A program made the position numbers and the translations under genes. The notes under the pieces were generated by a model, which was given only the letters and a program-made list of their open reading frames with translations, was not told the origin of the DNA and made no database searches. This document shows, one piece after another, positions 25,173-33,106 of a stretch of DNA of 33,106 bases (position 1 is the first letter of the stretch; each line of letters starts with the position of its first letter). The stretch is from contig NZ_RDBP01000037.1 of assembly GCF_008042045.1 (NCBI RefSeq), forward strand, positions 95,630 through 128,735, given 5' to 3'. The DNA is from Streptomyces sp. T39. Lineage in GTDB: Bacteria > Actinomycetota > Actinomycetes > Streptomycetales > Streptomycetaceae.

Positions 25173-28100
25173 TCAGGGTGCGGCCGGGTCCGCGACGGCC
25201 GGGCGGCCGTCGGCCACCACGGACTGCAGCAGCGCGGTCAACTCGGCCGTGTGACGCGGATAACGGCCGATCAGGCCCGCGATCTCGGCCACGGCCGCCG
25301 CTCGCTCCCCCGGCCCGGGCACCGCCCGCACCGGCGGCACGTCCTTCCGCCCCGCGAGGACGGCGGCCACCGCGTGGTGCACGTCCGCCGCGAACGCGTC
25401 GCCGAACCGGGTCCGCTCCAGTTCCGCGCACAGGTCGAGCGTCTCGGTGTCCGGCTTCCTCCCGGCGCAGGCGCGCCCGATCCGGCGGCGGAGCGCTTCG
25501 CGGTCCTCCGCGCAGCGGTAGGCCTCCTCGATGCCGTCGAGGACGGCGAGGCCGAGCAGTGCGTGCAGCGGGGTGCGGGTCGTGCCGCTGCGTGCGGTCA
25601 GGACGACCAGGGCGTTCGGGTCCACCAGCATGTCGGCGTGGGTCACCAGCAGGTCGCGCGACTCCCGCAGCGTCCTCGCCGCGGCCCAGGTGTCGACCAG
25701 CTCGATCAGCAGGTGCAGGTGGAACGCGACGTCCGGCCCGTGCTCGACGGCCGCGCTCCACAGCTGCAGATGCGTGGCGACCTCCGGCTGGACCGTCAGC
25801 AGCTCCCCGAGCGCCACTCCGGCCTGCGGGGACCGCAGCCACGGGTGTGCGTCCCAGTAGGCACGGGATGACGCCCAGTCCCCGCAGTCGAACCAGCCCA
25901 TCAGCGTCTGCAGCGCGTGGGCGGGCAGGCTCAGCCACGGCGGCGGACCGGCCGCCTCCGGATCGGCGTCCCGCACCAGCCGCCGGACCAGCACGGCCTC
26001 GGCCTCACCGCGCTCCGCGTGGTGGAGCAGCAGCTGACGCGCCTGGAAGGCCCGGGAGTGCCGTCCCGGCGCCGTGGAGCCGTCATCGTCCCCGTCCTCC
26101 GGACCGGTCCGGTCCGGCCGGGTGAGGGGCACCAGTTCGTGCACGGCCTCCTCGGCCCGTCCCGAACGGAGCTGGTGGGCCAGCCGGAACAGACGCACCT
26201 GCCAGGCGGCCGCGGGATGCCCGGCCACCGCGCGCTCGGCCCGGCGGATCGCACCGAGCGCCGCTCCGGGGTCGCCCGCGGCGGTCAGCACCTGGTCGAG
26301 CCCGGCCAGTGCCTCCCGCAGCGCGCCCGCATGGGCCCCCGGATGGGCTTCGGCGCAGACGGTCAGCAGGGCGACGGCGTCCTCGGCCGCGGCCCGGGCG
26401 CCGTCGTGGTCACCCGTCTCGCAGAGCCGCCGCCCCAGGGTGCCCACCGCCGTCGCCAGCGGCGCCGTCCAGTGCGCCGGCTCGTCCTCGGCCAGTTCCC
26501 GGAACATCCGCACGGCCTCGCGCACCGCGGCCAGCGACTCCTGTTCCCGGGCGGTCTCCGCGAGCCGGAGCGACAGGTTGTAGTAGGCGCTCGCCAGCAC
26601 CGGCGGACCCGCCCCCGGCACACCGGCGGTCCGTTCGCGCTCCATGTCCAGGCCCTCGCGGGTGACCGCGAGCGCCTCCTCGTGGGCGCCGGTGCACGCC
26701 AGACGGATGCCCAGATTGCCCAGCGAACGCGCCAGACCGCCCCGGTACCGCGCCGGTTCGTCCTCGGCCAGCTTCCGGTAGAGGGCCACGGCGTCGCGTG
26801 CGTGCACCAGCGCCCTGTCCCAGTCGCCCAGGTCGGAGTGGCGCGAGCCGAGGGCGTCGCAGGCGAGGGCGAGGTCGCCGAGGTGGACCGCGGGCAGGGC
26901 TCCGGCCAGCCGCCGGTACAGCTCGGCGGACTCCTGCGTCGCCTCGATCGCGGCGACCGGGTCGCCGGCGTCGGCGTACTGGTTGCCGAGGTTGTGCAGG
27001 CACAGGGCCAGTTCCGCGCGATGGGCGACGGGATCGCGCTCGGCCGCCGGACGCAGGAGCCCGACGGTCTCGACCCCCGCGGCGAGGGCCGCCCGGTAGT
27101 CCCCCCGTCTGCCGAGCGCGGTGGCCAGCGTGCTCAGCGAGAGCGCCAGACGACGCGGCGAGGCCGCCGGGTCCGCGGCGGCCGGAGCGCGGTCGAGGTC
27201 CACCGCCTCCCGCGCGTGGACCAGCGCCTCCCGGTGCTCCCCGGCGGCCAGCAGCCGTCCCGCGAGCACGCCGAGCGCGTCCGCCAGCGCGGCCCGTCCG
27301 GCCACGGGGGCGGCGGCGGCCACCCGGCGCGCCGCCTCCAGCCCTTCCCGGGCGGCGGCGAGGGAGTCGCCGTCGCGCCCCGCGGAACCCAGCAGCACCG
27401 CCAGGTTCCCCAGGGACTTCGCCAGGCGCGGCAGATGGTCGCCGGGACGCTCGGCGGCCGGGGCGCGGTGCAGTTCCACCGACTCCTGGGCGGCGGCGAG
27501 GGCTTCCCGCGTCCGGCCGACCCTGTCGAGGGAGACCGCGAGATCCCCGAGCGCCGTCGCGAGGAGGAACAGATGGGCCGCGGGGGCCTCGTCGGCCAGC
27601 CCCCGGGCCACGGCGACGGCCTCGGCGCAGGCGTCCAGGGCTCCGCCGTACCGGCCCACGGCGCCGAGGTGCGCGGAATGGTTGATCAGGAACTGCGCCA
27701 GCCGCGGCAGATGGACGGACGGGTGACGGTCCGCCAGCTCCCTGCACAGGCCGACGGCCTCCTCCGACCGGGCCGCGGCGGCCTCGCGATCGCCCGCCTC
27801 CGACAGCCGGGCGGCCAGGTTGCCGAGGTACGAGGGCAGTCCGGGCCCGAAGGCGCCGGGATCGCCGGCGGCGAGGTCCCGCTGGACCTCGGCCGCCTCC
27901 CGGGCCGCGTCCAGGGCTCCCGCCCGGTCCCCTGCGGCGGCCAGCCGGTGCGCCAGGCCGTCGAGTGCCCAGGCCAGCCCGGGGCGGTGGGCGTGGGGAT
28001 CGGTGCCGGCGAGCTCGCGCTGCAGTGCGGCGCCCTCCCGTGCGGCGTCGACGGCCTCCCCGGCCTGTCCGCCGTCGGCCAGCAGCGCGGCGGCCTGCTG

Positions 28101-30335
28101 CAGGACGAGCGCGAGCACCGGACGGAACACGCTGCTGTTGCGCCGGTCCAGGTCCCGGACCAGCAGGATCCCCGGGGGGCCCGCCGACAGGGCGTGGGCC
28201 GCGAGACCGGTGAGGAGATAAGGATTGGCACGTTCCGGTTCCCGCGCGCCGTCCGTCTGCCGCAGCAGGACGCCGACCAGGGCGCGGGCCACCCTCTCCC
28301 CGGCGAGCGGACCGTGCCCCGGGGAGGCCCCGGGGGCCAGGGGATGGTGCGGAGGTCCCGCCTGCCCCGCCCTCCGCGCGGACGGCGCTGCTTGCGCACC
28401 ACGCCCCAGGCCCTGCAGATGCTCCGCGAACTCCCGGTGGTACAGCCGGTACACGGCCTGCGTCCCGTCGGTGTCCTCCACCACGAACGCGCCGAAGGCG
28501 TCGAGCAGCCAGTCCACGTCCTCGGGACCGTAGACCGTCCCCTGCTCGGCGAGGCCCGTGGCGGCGCCCTCCCAGACGCCGCGCGCGGGCATGCCCCGGC
28601 CCGCGCTCCAGGCCAGGGCCGTGAGCAGGTCCGTGGCCGCGCTCGGCAGTTCGGCGCCGTCGCGCAGCCGCCGCGGTCCCCGCGCCAGCTCCTCGGCGAA
28701 GGCGGCGCCGACGGACGGGGGCAGACCGGGCAGCCCGCCCGGTGCCTGCGCGTCGTACCGCGCGACCAGCGACCGGGTCACCAGGCGCGCGAAGAGGAAC
28801 CCGCCGTCGTCGCTCACGGCACGCTCGGCGACCCGGCGGGCCGCCGTCTCGCACACGTCCGCCGGCAGGCCGCCCAGCGTCAGCCGCCGCCGGGCGTAGT
28901 GGGCGATGTCCTGCGCCGTGCCCGGCTGTTCGTCGAGATCGACGCGGCGGATCCGGGCGCCGAGCCACCGGCTCAGCGTCCCGTCCAGGCTCTCCTGCGG
29001 TGCCGCGTGCGGACGGAACGGCCGGGCGCGGGAGCCGAGCAGCACCGTCGCGATCCGGCTGAGCGGTACGAGCAGCTGCTCGACGACCGCGGGTGCCTGC
29101 TCGCCGGCCGCCTCGTCGAGCCCGTCGAGCACCAGCACCGGCGGGCGTCCCAGGTCCAGCGTCTCCATCTCCGCGATCAGCGCCGCGGGGGTGCGCGGTG
29201 CCGGGAGCCCCAACTGCCGCGCCAGGGCCTCGGCGAGGCGCTGCGGGTCCGTGCCCCGCAGGTGGAGCGAGGCGTCCACCGTGTTCTCGCCGGGGTCGGG
29301 GTCCCCCTCCCGCAGCGCCCCGTGGGCGCGGGCCTCCGCGCGCCGCCGGGCATCCGACAGTGTGGCGACGCGCCCCAGGACCGCCGACTTCCCGCTGCCC
29401 GCGGAGCCCGTGACGAGGAACAGCCCCGGCTCCCCGGCGGCGAGCCAGCCGACGATCTCCGTCAGCACCGCGTGCCGGCCGGTGAAGAACCACCCCTCCT
29501 CGGTGCGGCCCGCGCCCCGCGCGGCGAGGACCAGGTGCTCCACCAGCTCCTCGCCCGGGTCCCGGCGCAGGCGGGGGTTGCGGAACATGGGCAGCGCCCG
29601 GCCGGTGGTCACGGCGGCCGGACGCTGGCCGTCGTCGTCCCAGCGGGCCAGCACGGCCTGGACGACCGCGTCACCGGTCACGCCCTCGTTGCGCACGCTC
29701 CACTCGTGCCGGTACCCGCCGGCGCCCGGCCCGTCGCGCAGCACCGCCGCGAGCGTGTCCAGCAGCACGCCGCGCCCCGCGGCGCGTTCGCCGGACTGGC
29801 AGCTCGCGACGACACCGAGCCACTGGGCCCGGCCCTCGGGGAGCGAGGTGCGGGCGAAGTCCTCCATGGCCCGGCGCAGCGGCTCCAGCACCCCCGCGCC
29901 GGAGTGGCAGGTGTCCACGACCAGCAGGATCTGGTCCGCGCCGGACCGCAGTGCGGCCGCGGTCAGCAGCTCGGTGCGGTACACCTGCTCCTCGTCGTCG
30001 GGGTCCTCGGTGTCCCCGGTGATCAGGTGCAGCCGGCCGTCGTGCACCTGCGCGTGCCCGGACCACACCACCACGGCCGGGCCGCCGCCGCCTTGTGCCG
30101 CATGCCGGCGCGACCAGGCGCGGAGCCGGTCGAGGACCGTGCCGCGGTCCGGGTCGGCCACCGTCTCGGCCGGGCAGCCGCAGGCGGTGAGCAGTCCGGC
30201 GAGCGCGTCCAGCTGGGCCCGCGCGCCCGGCAGGTCGGGCACCAGACCGCCGCGGTGGAGTGCGACCACGAAGCCGATCGCCGTGCCCGCGGCCGCGTCC
30301 CCGCCGGGCGAGGGCGCGGCTTCCCCGTCACGCAT
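25173..30335 (-). CDS. Caspase-like protease / STAND NTPase / TPR-repeat protein (NLR-like)
   Basis: This 1720-aa protein has four parts. Residues 17-210 are a caspase/metacaspase-like fold with His94 in VVVWSGHAQ and Cys143 in LVVDTCHSGAG, the catalytic His/Cys dyad. Residues 283-640 are a STAND/NACHT-like P-loop NTPase: FTGR (284-287), Walker A GSAGSGKS with Lys316, Walker B VLVLDGLDEA with Asp404/Asp407, then a winged-helix-like part around GGFLFARLV and VYRLYHREFAEHL. Residues ~745-1370 hold a dozen or so TPR-like units of 46-48 residues (pattern LGNLAxxLxxAGDxxxAL). Residues ~1370-1720 are an unrecognised helical domain. No signal peptide or membrane helix is seen. In such proteins the repeats sense a trigger, the NTPase oligomerises and the protease acts. 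The ATG at 30335 overlaps the lipase stop by 8 nt. Confidence 0.9.
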   Translation of the reverse strand: MRDGEAAPSPGGDAAAGTAIGFVVALHRGGLVPDLPGARAQLDALAGLLTACGCPAETVADPDRGTVLDRLRAWSRRHAAQGGGGPAVVVWSGHAQVHDGRLHLITGDTEDPDDEEQVYRTELLTAAALRSGADQILLVVDTCHSGAGVLEPLRRAMEDFARTSLPEGRAQWLGVVASCQSGERAAGRGVLLDTLAAVLRDGPGAGGYRHEWSVRNEGVTGDAVVQAVLARWDDDGQRPAAVTTGRALPMFRNPRLRRDPGEELVEHLVLAARGAGRTEEGWFFTGRHAVLTEIVGWLAAGEPGLFLVTGSAGSGKSAVLGRVATLSDARRRAEARAHGALREGDPDPGENTVDASLHLRGTDPQRLAEALARQLGLPAPRTPAALIAEMETLDLGRPPVLVLDGLDEAAGEQAPAVVEQLLVPLSRIATVLLGSRARPFRPHAAPQESLDGTLSRWLGARIRRVDLDEQPGTAQDIAHYARRRLTLGGLPADVCETAARRVAERAVSDDGGFLFARLVTRSLVARYDAQAPGGLPGLPPSVGAAFAEELARGPRRLRDGAELPSAATDLLTALAWSAGRGMPARGVWEGAATGLAEQGTVYGPEDVDWLLDAFGAFVVEDTDGTQAVYRLYHREFAEHLQGLGRGAQAAPSARRAGQAGPPHHPLAPGASPGHGPLAGERVARALVGVLLRQTDGAREPERANPYLLTGLAAHALSAGPPGILLVRDLDRRNSSVFRPVLALVLQQAAALLADGGQAGEAVDAAREGAALQRELAGTDPHAHRPGLAWALDGLAHRLAAAGDRAGALDAAREAAEVQRDLAAGDPGAFGPGLPSYLGNLAARLSEAGDREAAAARSEEAVGLCRELADRHPSVHLPRLAQFLINHSAHLGAVGRYGGALDACAEAVAVARGLADEAPAAHLFLLATALGDLAVSLDRVGRTREALAAAQESVELHRAPAAERPGDHLPRLAKSLGNLAVLLGSAGRDGDSLAAAREGLEAARRVAAAAPVAGRAALADALGVLAGRLLAAGEHREALVHAREAVDLDRAPAAADPAASPRRLALSLSTLATALGRRGDYRAALAAGVETVGLLRPAAERDPVAHRAELALCLHNLGNQYADAGDPVAAIEATQESAELYRRLAGALPAVHLGDLALACDALGSRHSDLGDWDRALVHARDAVALYRKLAEDEPARYRGGLARSLGNLGIRLACTGAHEEALAVTREGLDMERERTAGVPGAGPPVLASAYYNLSLRLAETAREQESLAAVREAVRMFRELAEDEPAHWTAPLATAVGTLGRRLCETGDHDGARAAAEDAVALLTVCAEAHPGAHAGALREALAGLDQVLTAAGDPGAALGAIRRAERAVAGHPAAAWQVRLFRLAHQLRSGRAEEAVHELVPLTRPDRTGPEDGDDDGSTAPGRHSRAFQARQLLLHHAERGEAEAVLVRRLVRDADPEAAGPPPWLSLPAHALQTLMGWFDCGDWASSRAYWDAHPWLRSPQAGVALGELLTVQPEVATHLQLWSAAVEHGPDVAFHLHLLIELVDTWAAARTLRESRDLLVTHADMLVDPNALVVLTARSGTTRTPLHALLGLAVLDGIEEAYRCAEDREALRRRIGRACAGRKPDTETLDLCAELERTRFGDAFAADVHHAVAAVLAGRKDVPPVRAVPGPGERAAAVAEIAGLIGRYPRHTAELTALLQSVVADGRPAVADPAAP

Positions 30336-31776
30336 CGGCGGTGCGCCCCTCGGCCGGGTCCCCGTCCCCCACCATGACCAGCGCCGTCACCGCCGCGTCC
30401 GGCCGCCCGGCCGCCTGCACCACCAGCCGGTACGGTCCGGGCCGGGGAGGGTCGGGGAAGACGCCCCCGTAGCGGCCCGCTCCGCGGTTGCGCAGGGTGC
30501 GTGACGTCGCAGGGCCGCCCTCCGCCGGGTGCAGTACGGCGGCGACCGCCAGCCGGTCGCCGCCGGGGGTGCCGTCGGCCGTCACGGACAGCTCCAGCCG
30601 CTCGCCGGCCGGCAGATGGGCGGGTGCCGCGACGCCCAGCCGCACCGGCCGCGGCGCCGGGTCGCGGTACACGGCGGGCGCGGGCGCCAGCAGGCCCCAC
30701 AGGGAGTCCCGCACACCGGGGTTGTTCTGGAGCGAGCCGTGCTGCTCACAGGGCGTGTGGCCGTGCGCGGCGCCGGGCGGGTGCGCCGACAGCCGGGGCA
30801 CGGTGCCGTCCCCGCCCTCGGCCCGCAGGCCGGCCGTCGTGGAGACGAGCAGCCGTTCGCCGTCACCGGCGACGGACGCGGTGGTCGCCGTCGGCTGGAG
30901 CACCCCGGCGATCGGCACGAGGGCCGGGTCGGTGCCGCCGGTGCGTCCTCGGGCCGCGTCGCGTATCTCCGCGTGGAAGTCACCGGCGTCGCGCAGCAGG
31001 GCCGGGTCGGGTCCGGGCAGCGCGTACGGCAGCTCCCGCGGGTAGAGCAGCCCGCCGGGGGAGTCCAGACAGGCGTAGTCGGGCGTCAGCTGGTGCACCG
31101 ACGGCAGCGACCGGGCCAGCCGGGTGATCGCGGCCCGCACCGGCCGCGGGCCGACGCCGTGACCGTCGACCAGGGTCTCCAGCGCGTCCAGCGAGCCCCG
31201 GTGCGGGGTGCCGAGGGTGATGATGCGGCGGACCGTCTCGTGGCCGCCCAGGCACTCGGCCCAGTAACGGGCGACCAGGCCGCCCATGGAGTGGCACACC
31301 AGGACCACGCGGGCGTCGCGCCGTGCGGCCGCCGACGCGCGCCAGCGGCCCAGTTCCTCGTCGACGACCGCGCCCAGCCGGGCCGCGTTGAACCGGCAGG
31401 ACAGCCGCCAGTCGTAGGCGAACGCCACCAGGTTGGCGGCGGCGGACGCGGGCTCGCCCGCACCCCGGCGGCGCAGGGTGAAGGAGGCTTCGAGCCAGTC
31501 CAGCAGCCCGCTGTAGCCGTCGACCAGGGCCCAGCGCCCGGGCAGCGCGTAGAGGTCGCGCAGGAGGCCCGTCGGCCGCACCCCGTCGCCGGGATGCGCG
31601 TCGCCGAGGTCCGCCGGCAGGGTCAGGCCGGTCACGGACCGTCCGAAGGTGCGGATGCCCTGCCGGAGCGCGGCGCCCGAGAGCCCCCACACCTCGCGGC
31701 CGTCGCGGTCGGCGAGCGCGCTGCCCATGATGCCGGGCACCACGACCACCAGGTCGTGCGTCGGCTGACGTGCCAT
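30328..31776 (-). CDS. LCAT/PGAP1-like alpha/beta-hydrolase (putative lipase/phospholipase) with C-terminal Ig-like domain
   Basis: The 482-aa protein opens with VVVVPGIMGSALAD, the oxyanion-loop signature of lecithin:cholesterol acyltransferase-like lipases. The nucleophile elbow is VLVCHSMGGLVARYW with Ser163, and ITLGTPHRGS follows. Asp323 in GGDGTVPRLS and His346 in EQHGSLQNN complete the catalytic set. Residues ~378-470 look like a beta-sandwich (Ig-like) domain. There is no signal peptide, so it should be cytosolic and could act on the cell's own membrane lipids. The ATG at 31776 is the start closest to the conserved fold and has a G-rich stretch upstream; a longer frame to 31869 is low complexity. 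It is the first gene of a two-gene operon: its stop overlaps the caspase-STAND start (shared ATGCGTGA). Confidence 0.88.
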   Translation of the reverse strand: MARQPTHDLVVVVPGIMGSALADRDGREVWGLSGAALRQGIRTFGRSVTGLTLPADLGDAHPGDGVRPTGLLRDLYALPGRWALVDGYSGLLDWLEASFTLRRRGAGEPASAAANLVAFAYDWRLSCRFNAARLGAVVDEELGRWRASAAARRDARVVLVCHSMGGLVARYWAECLGGHETVRRIITLGTPHRGSLDALETLVDGHGVGPRPVRAAITRLARSLPSVHQLTPDYACLDSPGGLLYPRELPYALPGPDPALLRDAGDFHAEIRDAARGRTGGTDPALVPIAGVLQPTATTASVAGDGERLLVSTTAGLRAEGGDGTVPRLSAHPPGAAHGHTPCEQHGSLQNNPGVRDSLWGLLAPAPAVYRDPAPRPVRLGVAAPAHLPAGERLELSVTADGTPGGDRLAVAAVLHPAEGGPATSRTLRNRGAGRYGGVFPDPPRPGPYRLVVQAAGRPDAAVTALVMVGDGDPAEGRTADA

Positions 31777-31895
31777 GCGTACCGGCCCCCCCTCCGGGCC
31801 CGCCGTCCGGCCCCGATTCCCCCGTGCCACGGTATCCGCGCCCCGGGCACGGGGAGGGGCGAACGGCACAACGGGGCACGCCCGCGGACACGGAC

Positions 31896-31970
31896 GTGCC
31901 CCCGCCCCGGATCGCTCCGGGACGGGGGCACGCGTGAGGCGGACGACCGGCGGCCGCGCGGGCCGCCGGT
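31896..31970 (-). terminator. Two tandem terminator hairpins after the E2 gene
   Basis: The first downstream of the stop is 31946-31970 (perfect 10-bp arms, 5-nt loop), 3 nt past the stop. The second is 31896-31931 (16-bp arms, one mismatch, 4-nt loop). They separate the E2 gene from the lipase gene, so the accessory operon needs its own promoter. Confidence 0.7.
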
Positions 31971-31973
31971 GAC

Positions 31974-33106
31974 CTACAGGCCGAGCTCGACCTCGAACTC
32001 GCCGGCCTCCAGGATCGCCTTGACCGCGGTCAGGTAGCGGGCGGCGTCCGCGCCGTCCACCAGACGGTGGTCGTAGGAGAGCGTCAGGTACGTCATGTCC
32101 CGGACGCCGATGACGGTGCCCTCGGCGGTCTCGATGACCGCCGGACGCTTCACGGTGGCGCCGATGCCCAGGATGGCGACCTGGTTCGGCGGCACGATGA
32201 TCGTGTCGAACAGCGCACCGCGCGAACCGGTGTTGCTGATGGTGAAGGTCGCACCGGACAGCTCGTCCGGCGTGATCTTGCTGGCCCGGACCTTGCCCGC
32301 CAGGTCCGCGGTGGCCTTGGAGATGCCGGCGATGTTCAGGTCGCCCGCACCCTTGATGACCGGCGTCATCAGACCCTTCTCGGAGTCCACGGCGATGCCG
32401 ATGTTCTCCGAGTCGAAGTACGTGATGGTGCCCTCGTCCTCGTTGATCCGGGCGTTGATGACCGGGTGGGCCTTCAGCGCCTGGGCCGCGGCCTTCACGA
32501 AGAACGGCATCGGGGAGAGCTTGACGCCCTCGCGGGCGGCGAAGGAGGCCTTCGCCTGCTCGCGCAGCTTCATCAGCTTGGTGATGTCGACCTCGACGAC
32601 CGAGGACAGCTGGGCCTGGCCGTGCAGCGCCTTCATCATGTTGTCGCCGATGACCTTGCGCATGCGGGTCATCTTGACCGTCTGACCGCGCAGCGGGGAC
32701 GCCTCCGCCGACGGCGCCTTCGACGCGGCCGGGGCGGCCGCGGCGGGGGCCGGGGCGGCGGCGGCCTTGGCGGCCTCCGCGGCGGCGACGACGTCCTGCT
32801 TGCGGATGCGGCCGCCGACGCCAGTGCCCTTGACCGAGCCCAGGTCGACGCCGTTCTCGGCGGCGAGCTTGCGGACCAGCGGGGTCACGTACGCGTCGCT
32901 CGACTCGACCGCGGCGGGCGCCGCGGGCGCGGCCGGGGCGGCCTGCGGAGCCGCGGCCGGTGCCGGGGCGGCTGCCTGCGGGGCAGGAGCCGGAGCGGCG
33001 GCCGGAGCCGGAGCGGGCGCCGGGGCTGCGGCCTGCGGGGCGGGAGCCGGGGCCTCCTGCTTCGGGGCCTCCTGCTTCGGAGCCTCCTGGGCGGAGCCTC
33101 CTGGGC
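31974..33106 (-). CDS. sucB: Dihydrolipoamide acyltransferase (E2) of the pyruvate/2-oxoglutarate dehydrogenase complex, 5' end outside the window
   Basis: The last ~375 codons are present. From the window edge inward there is an Ala/Pro/Gln/Glu-rich flexible linker, then the peripheral subunit-binding domain (YVTPLVRKLAAENGVDL, then GVGGRIRKQDV). A second Ala/Pro linker and the catalytic acyltransferase domain follow (SSVVEVDITKL to the end). The active-site motif is SYDHRLVDGADAARYL. The lipoyl domain or domains and the start codon lie beyond the edge. In actinobacteria this E2 type serves AceE as well as the 2-oxoglutarate E1, hence the alternative name AceF. A GTG at 32888 inside the binding domain is not the start, because the frame continues with family-like sequence. 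The last bases break the frame (see the 14-bp duplication). Confidence 0.93.
   Translation of the reverse strand, partial: PGGSAQEAPKQEAPKQEAPAPAPQAAAPAPAPAPAAAPAPAPQAAAPAPAAAPQAAPAAPAAPAAVESSDAYVTPLVRKLAAENGVDLGSVKGTGVGGRIRKQDVVAAAEAAKAAAAPAPAAAAPAASKAPSAEASPLRGQTVKMTRMRKVIGDNMMKALHGQAQLSSVVEVDITKLMKLREQAKASFAAREGVKLSPMPFFVKAAAQALKAHPVINARINEDEGTITYFDSENIGIAVDSEKGLMTPVIKGAGDLNIAGISKATADLAGKVRASKITPDELSGATFTISNTGSRGALFDTIIVPPNQVAILGIGATVKRPAVIETAEGTVIGVRDMTYLTLSYDHRLVDGADAARYLTAVKAILEAGEFEVELGL
33079..33106. repeat. 14-bp tandem duplication at the window end
   Basis: GGAGCCTCCTGGGC occurs at 33079-33092 and again at 33093-33106. Fourteen is not a multiple of three, so it shifts the frame of the E2 linker, whose natural repeats (AQEAP, KQEAP) have a 15-bp period. 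This looks like an assembly error at a contig end inside a repetitive linker. Confidence 0.85.

Noticed and set aside
25917..30377. A ~1490-codon open frame opposite the caspase-STAND gene
   Set aside because: Its product is low-complexity Gly/Arg/Gln with no motif, whereas the opposite strand shows catalytic motifs and TPR periodicity.
31974..32888. Complete 304-aa E2 protein starting at the GTG at 32888
   Set aside because: The frame continues upstream with the rest of the subunit-binding domain and the Ala/Pro linker, so this codon is internal.

Overview
The window is very GC-rich actinobacterial DNA. Gene content (glnA type I, DUF4191, lipA-lipB, a homodimeric-type aceE, an AceF/SucB-type E2, an NsdA-like regulator) and codon usage point strongly to Streptomyces or a close relative. 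It appears to be a whole contig: position 1 begins inside a perfect fold-back palindrome that breaks a gene, and position 33106 ends inside an E2 gene at a short frame-breaking tandem duplication. Both look like contig-edge assembly errors.

Layout. 1-425: palindrome, a broken small secreted-protein gene and its upstream repeats. 457-3622: a MocR-type regulator divergent from an AhpD-like protein, a small LRV-like protein, an ArsC/Spx-like thioredoxin-fold protein, and a 91-aa protein behind a PafBC-type DNA-damage promoter. 3638-7765: MOSC protein, glnA with two GlnR boxes, divergent RDD membrane protein, DUF4191 membrane protein and a 69-aa protein. 7766-8497: a gene-free stretch holding four copies of a 104-bp tandem repeat that runs into the 3' end of lipA. 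8473-10345: lipoate synthesis (lipB, lipA). 10641-17038: NsdA-like regulator, FAD oxidoreductase, TIGR01777 epimerase-like protein, GNAT acetyltransferase, DUF4240 protein and a DHRS1-like SDR. 17167-21169: WYL regulator, 9-bp minisatellite, MerR/GyrI-like regulator, and a soluble Ser/Thr kinase with a long coiled-coil tail. 21288-33106: aceE, a GntR/FCD regulator, a two-gene accessory operon, and the 3' part of the E2 gene.

How the genes fit together. LipB and LipA make the lipoyl cofactor carried by E2 proteins such as the one at the right edge, which partners AceE. The FCD regulator beside aceE is a reasonable candidate for the 17-bp palindrome in the aceE promoter. GlnA with its GlnR operators is a central nitrogen-assimilation node.

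The most unusual content is the translationally coupled pair at 25173-31776, lying among the pyruvate/2-oxoglutarate dehydrogenase genes. An LCAT-like alpha/beta hydrolase with a complete Ser-Asp-His set overlaps by 8 nt a 1720-aa protein. That protein joins a caspase-like protease domain (His94/Cys143), a STAND-type P-loop NTPase and a long TPR array. Its architecture is that of a bacterial NLR-like conflict or programmed-death switch, and the lipase is a plausible second, membrane-directed effector. The function is inferred from architecture only.
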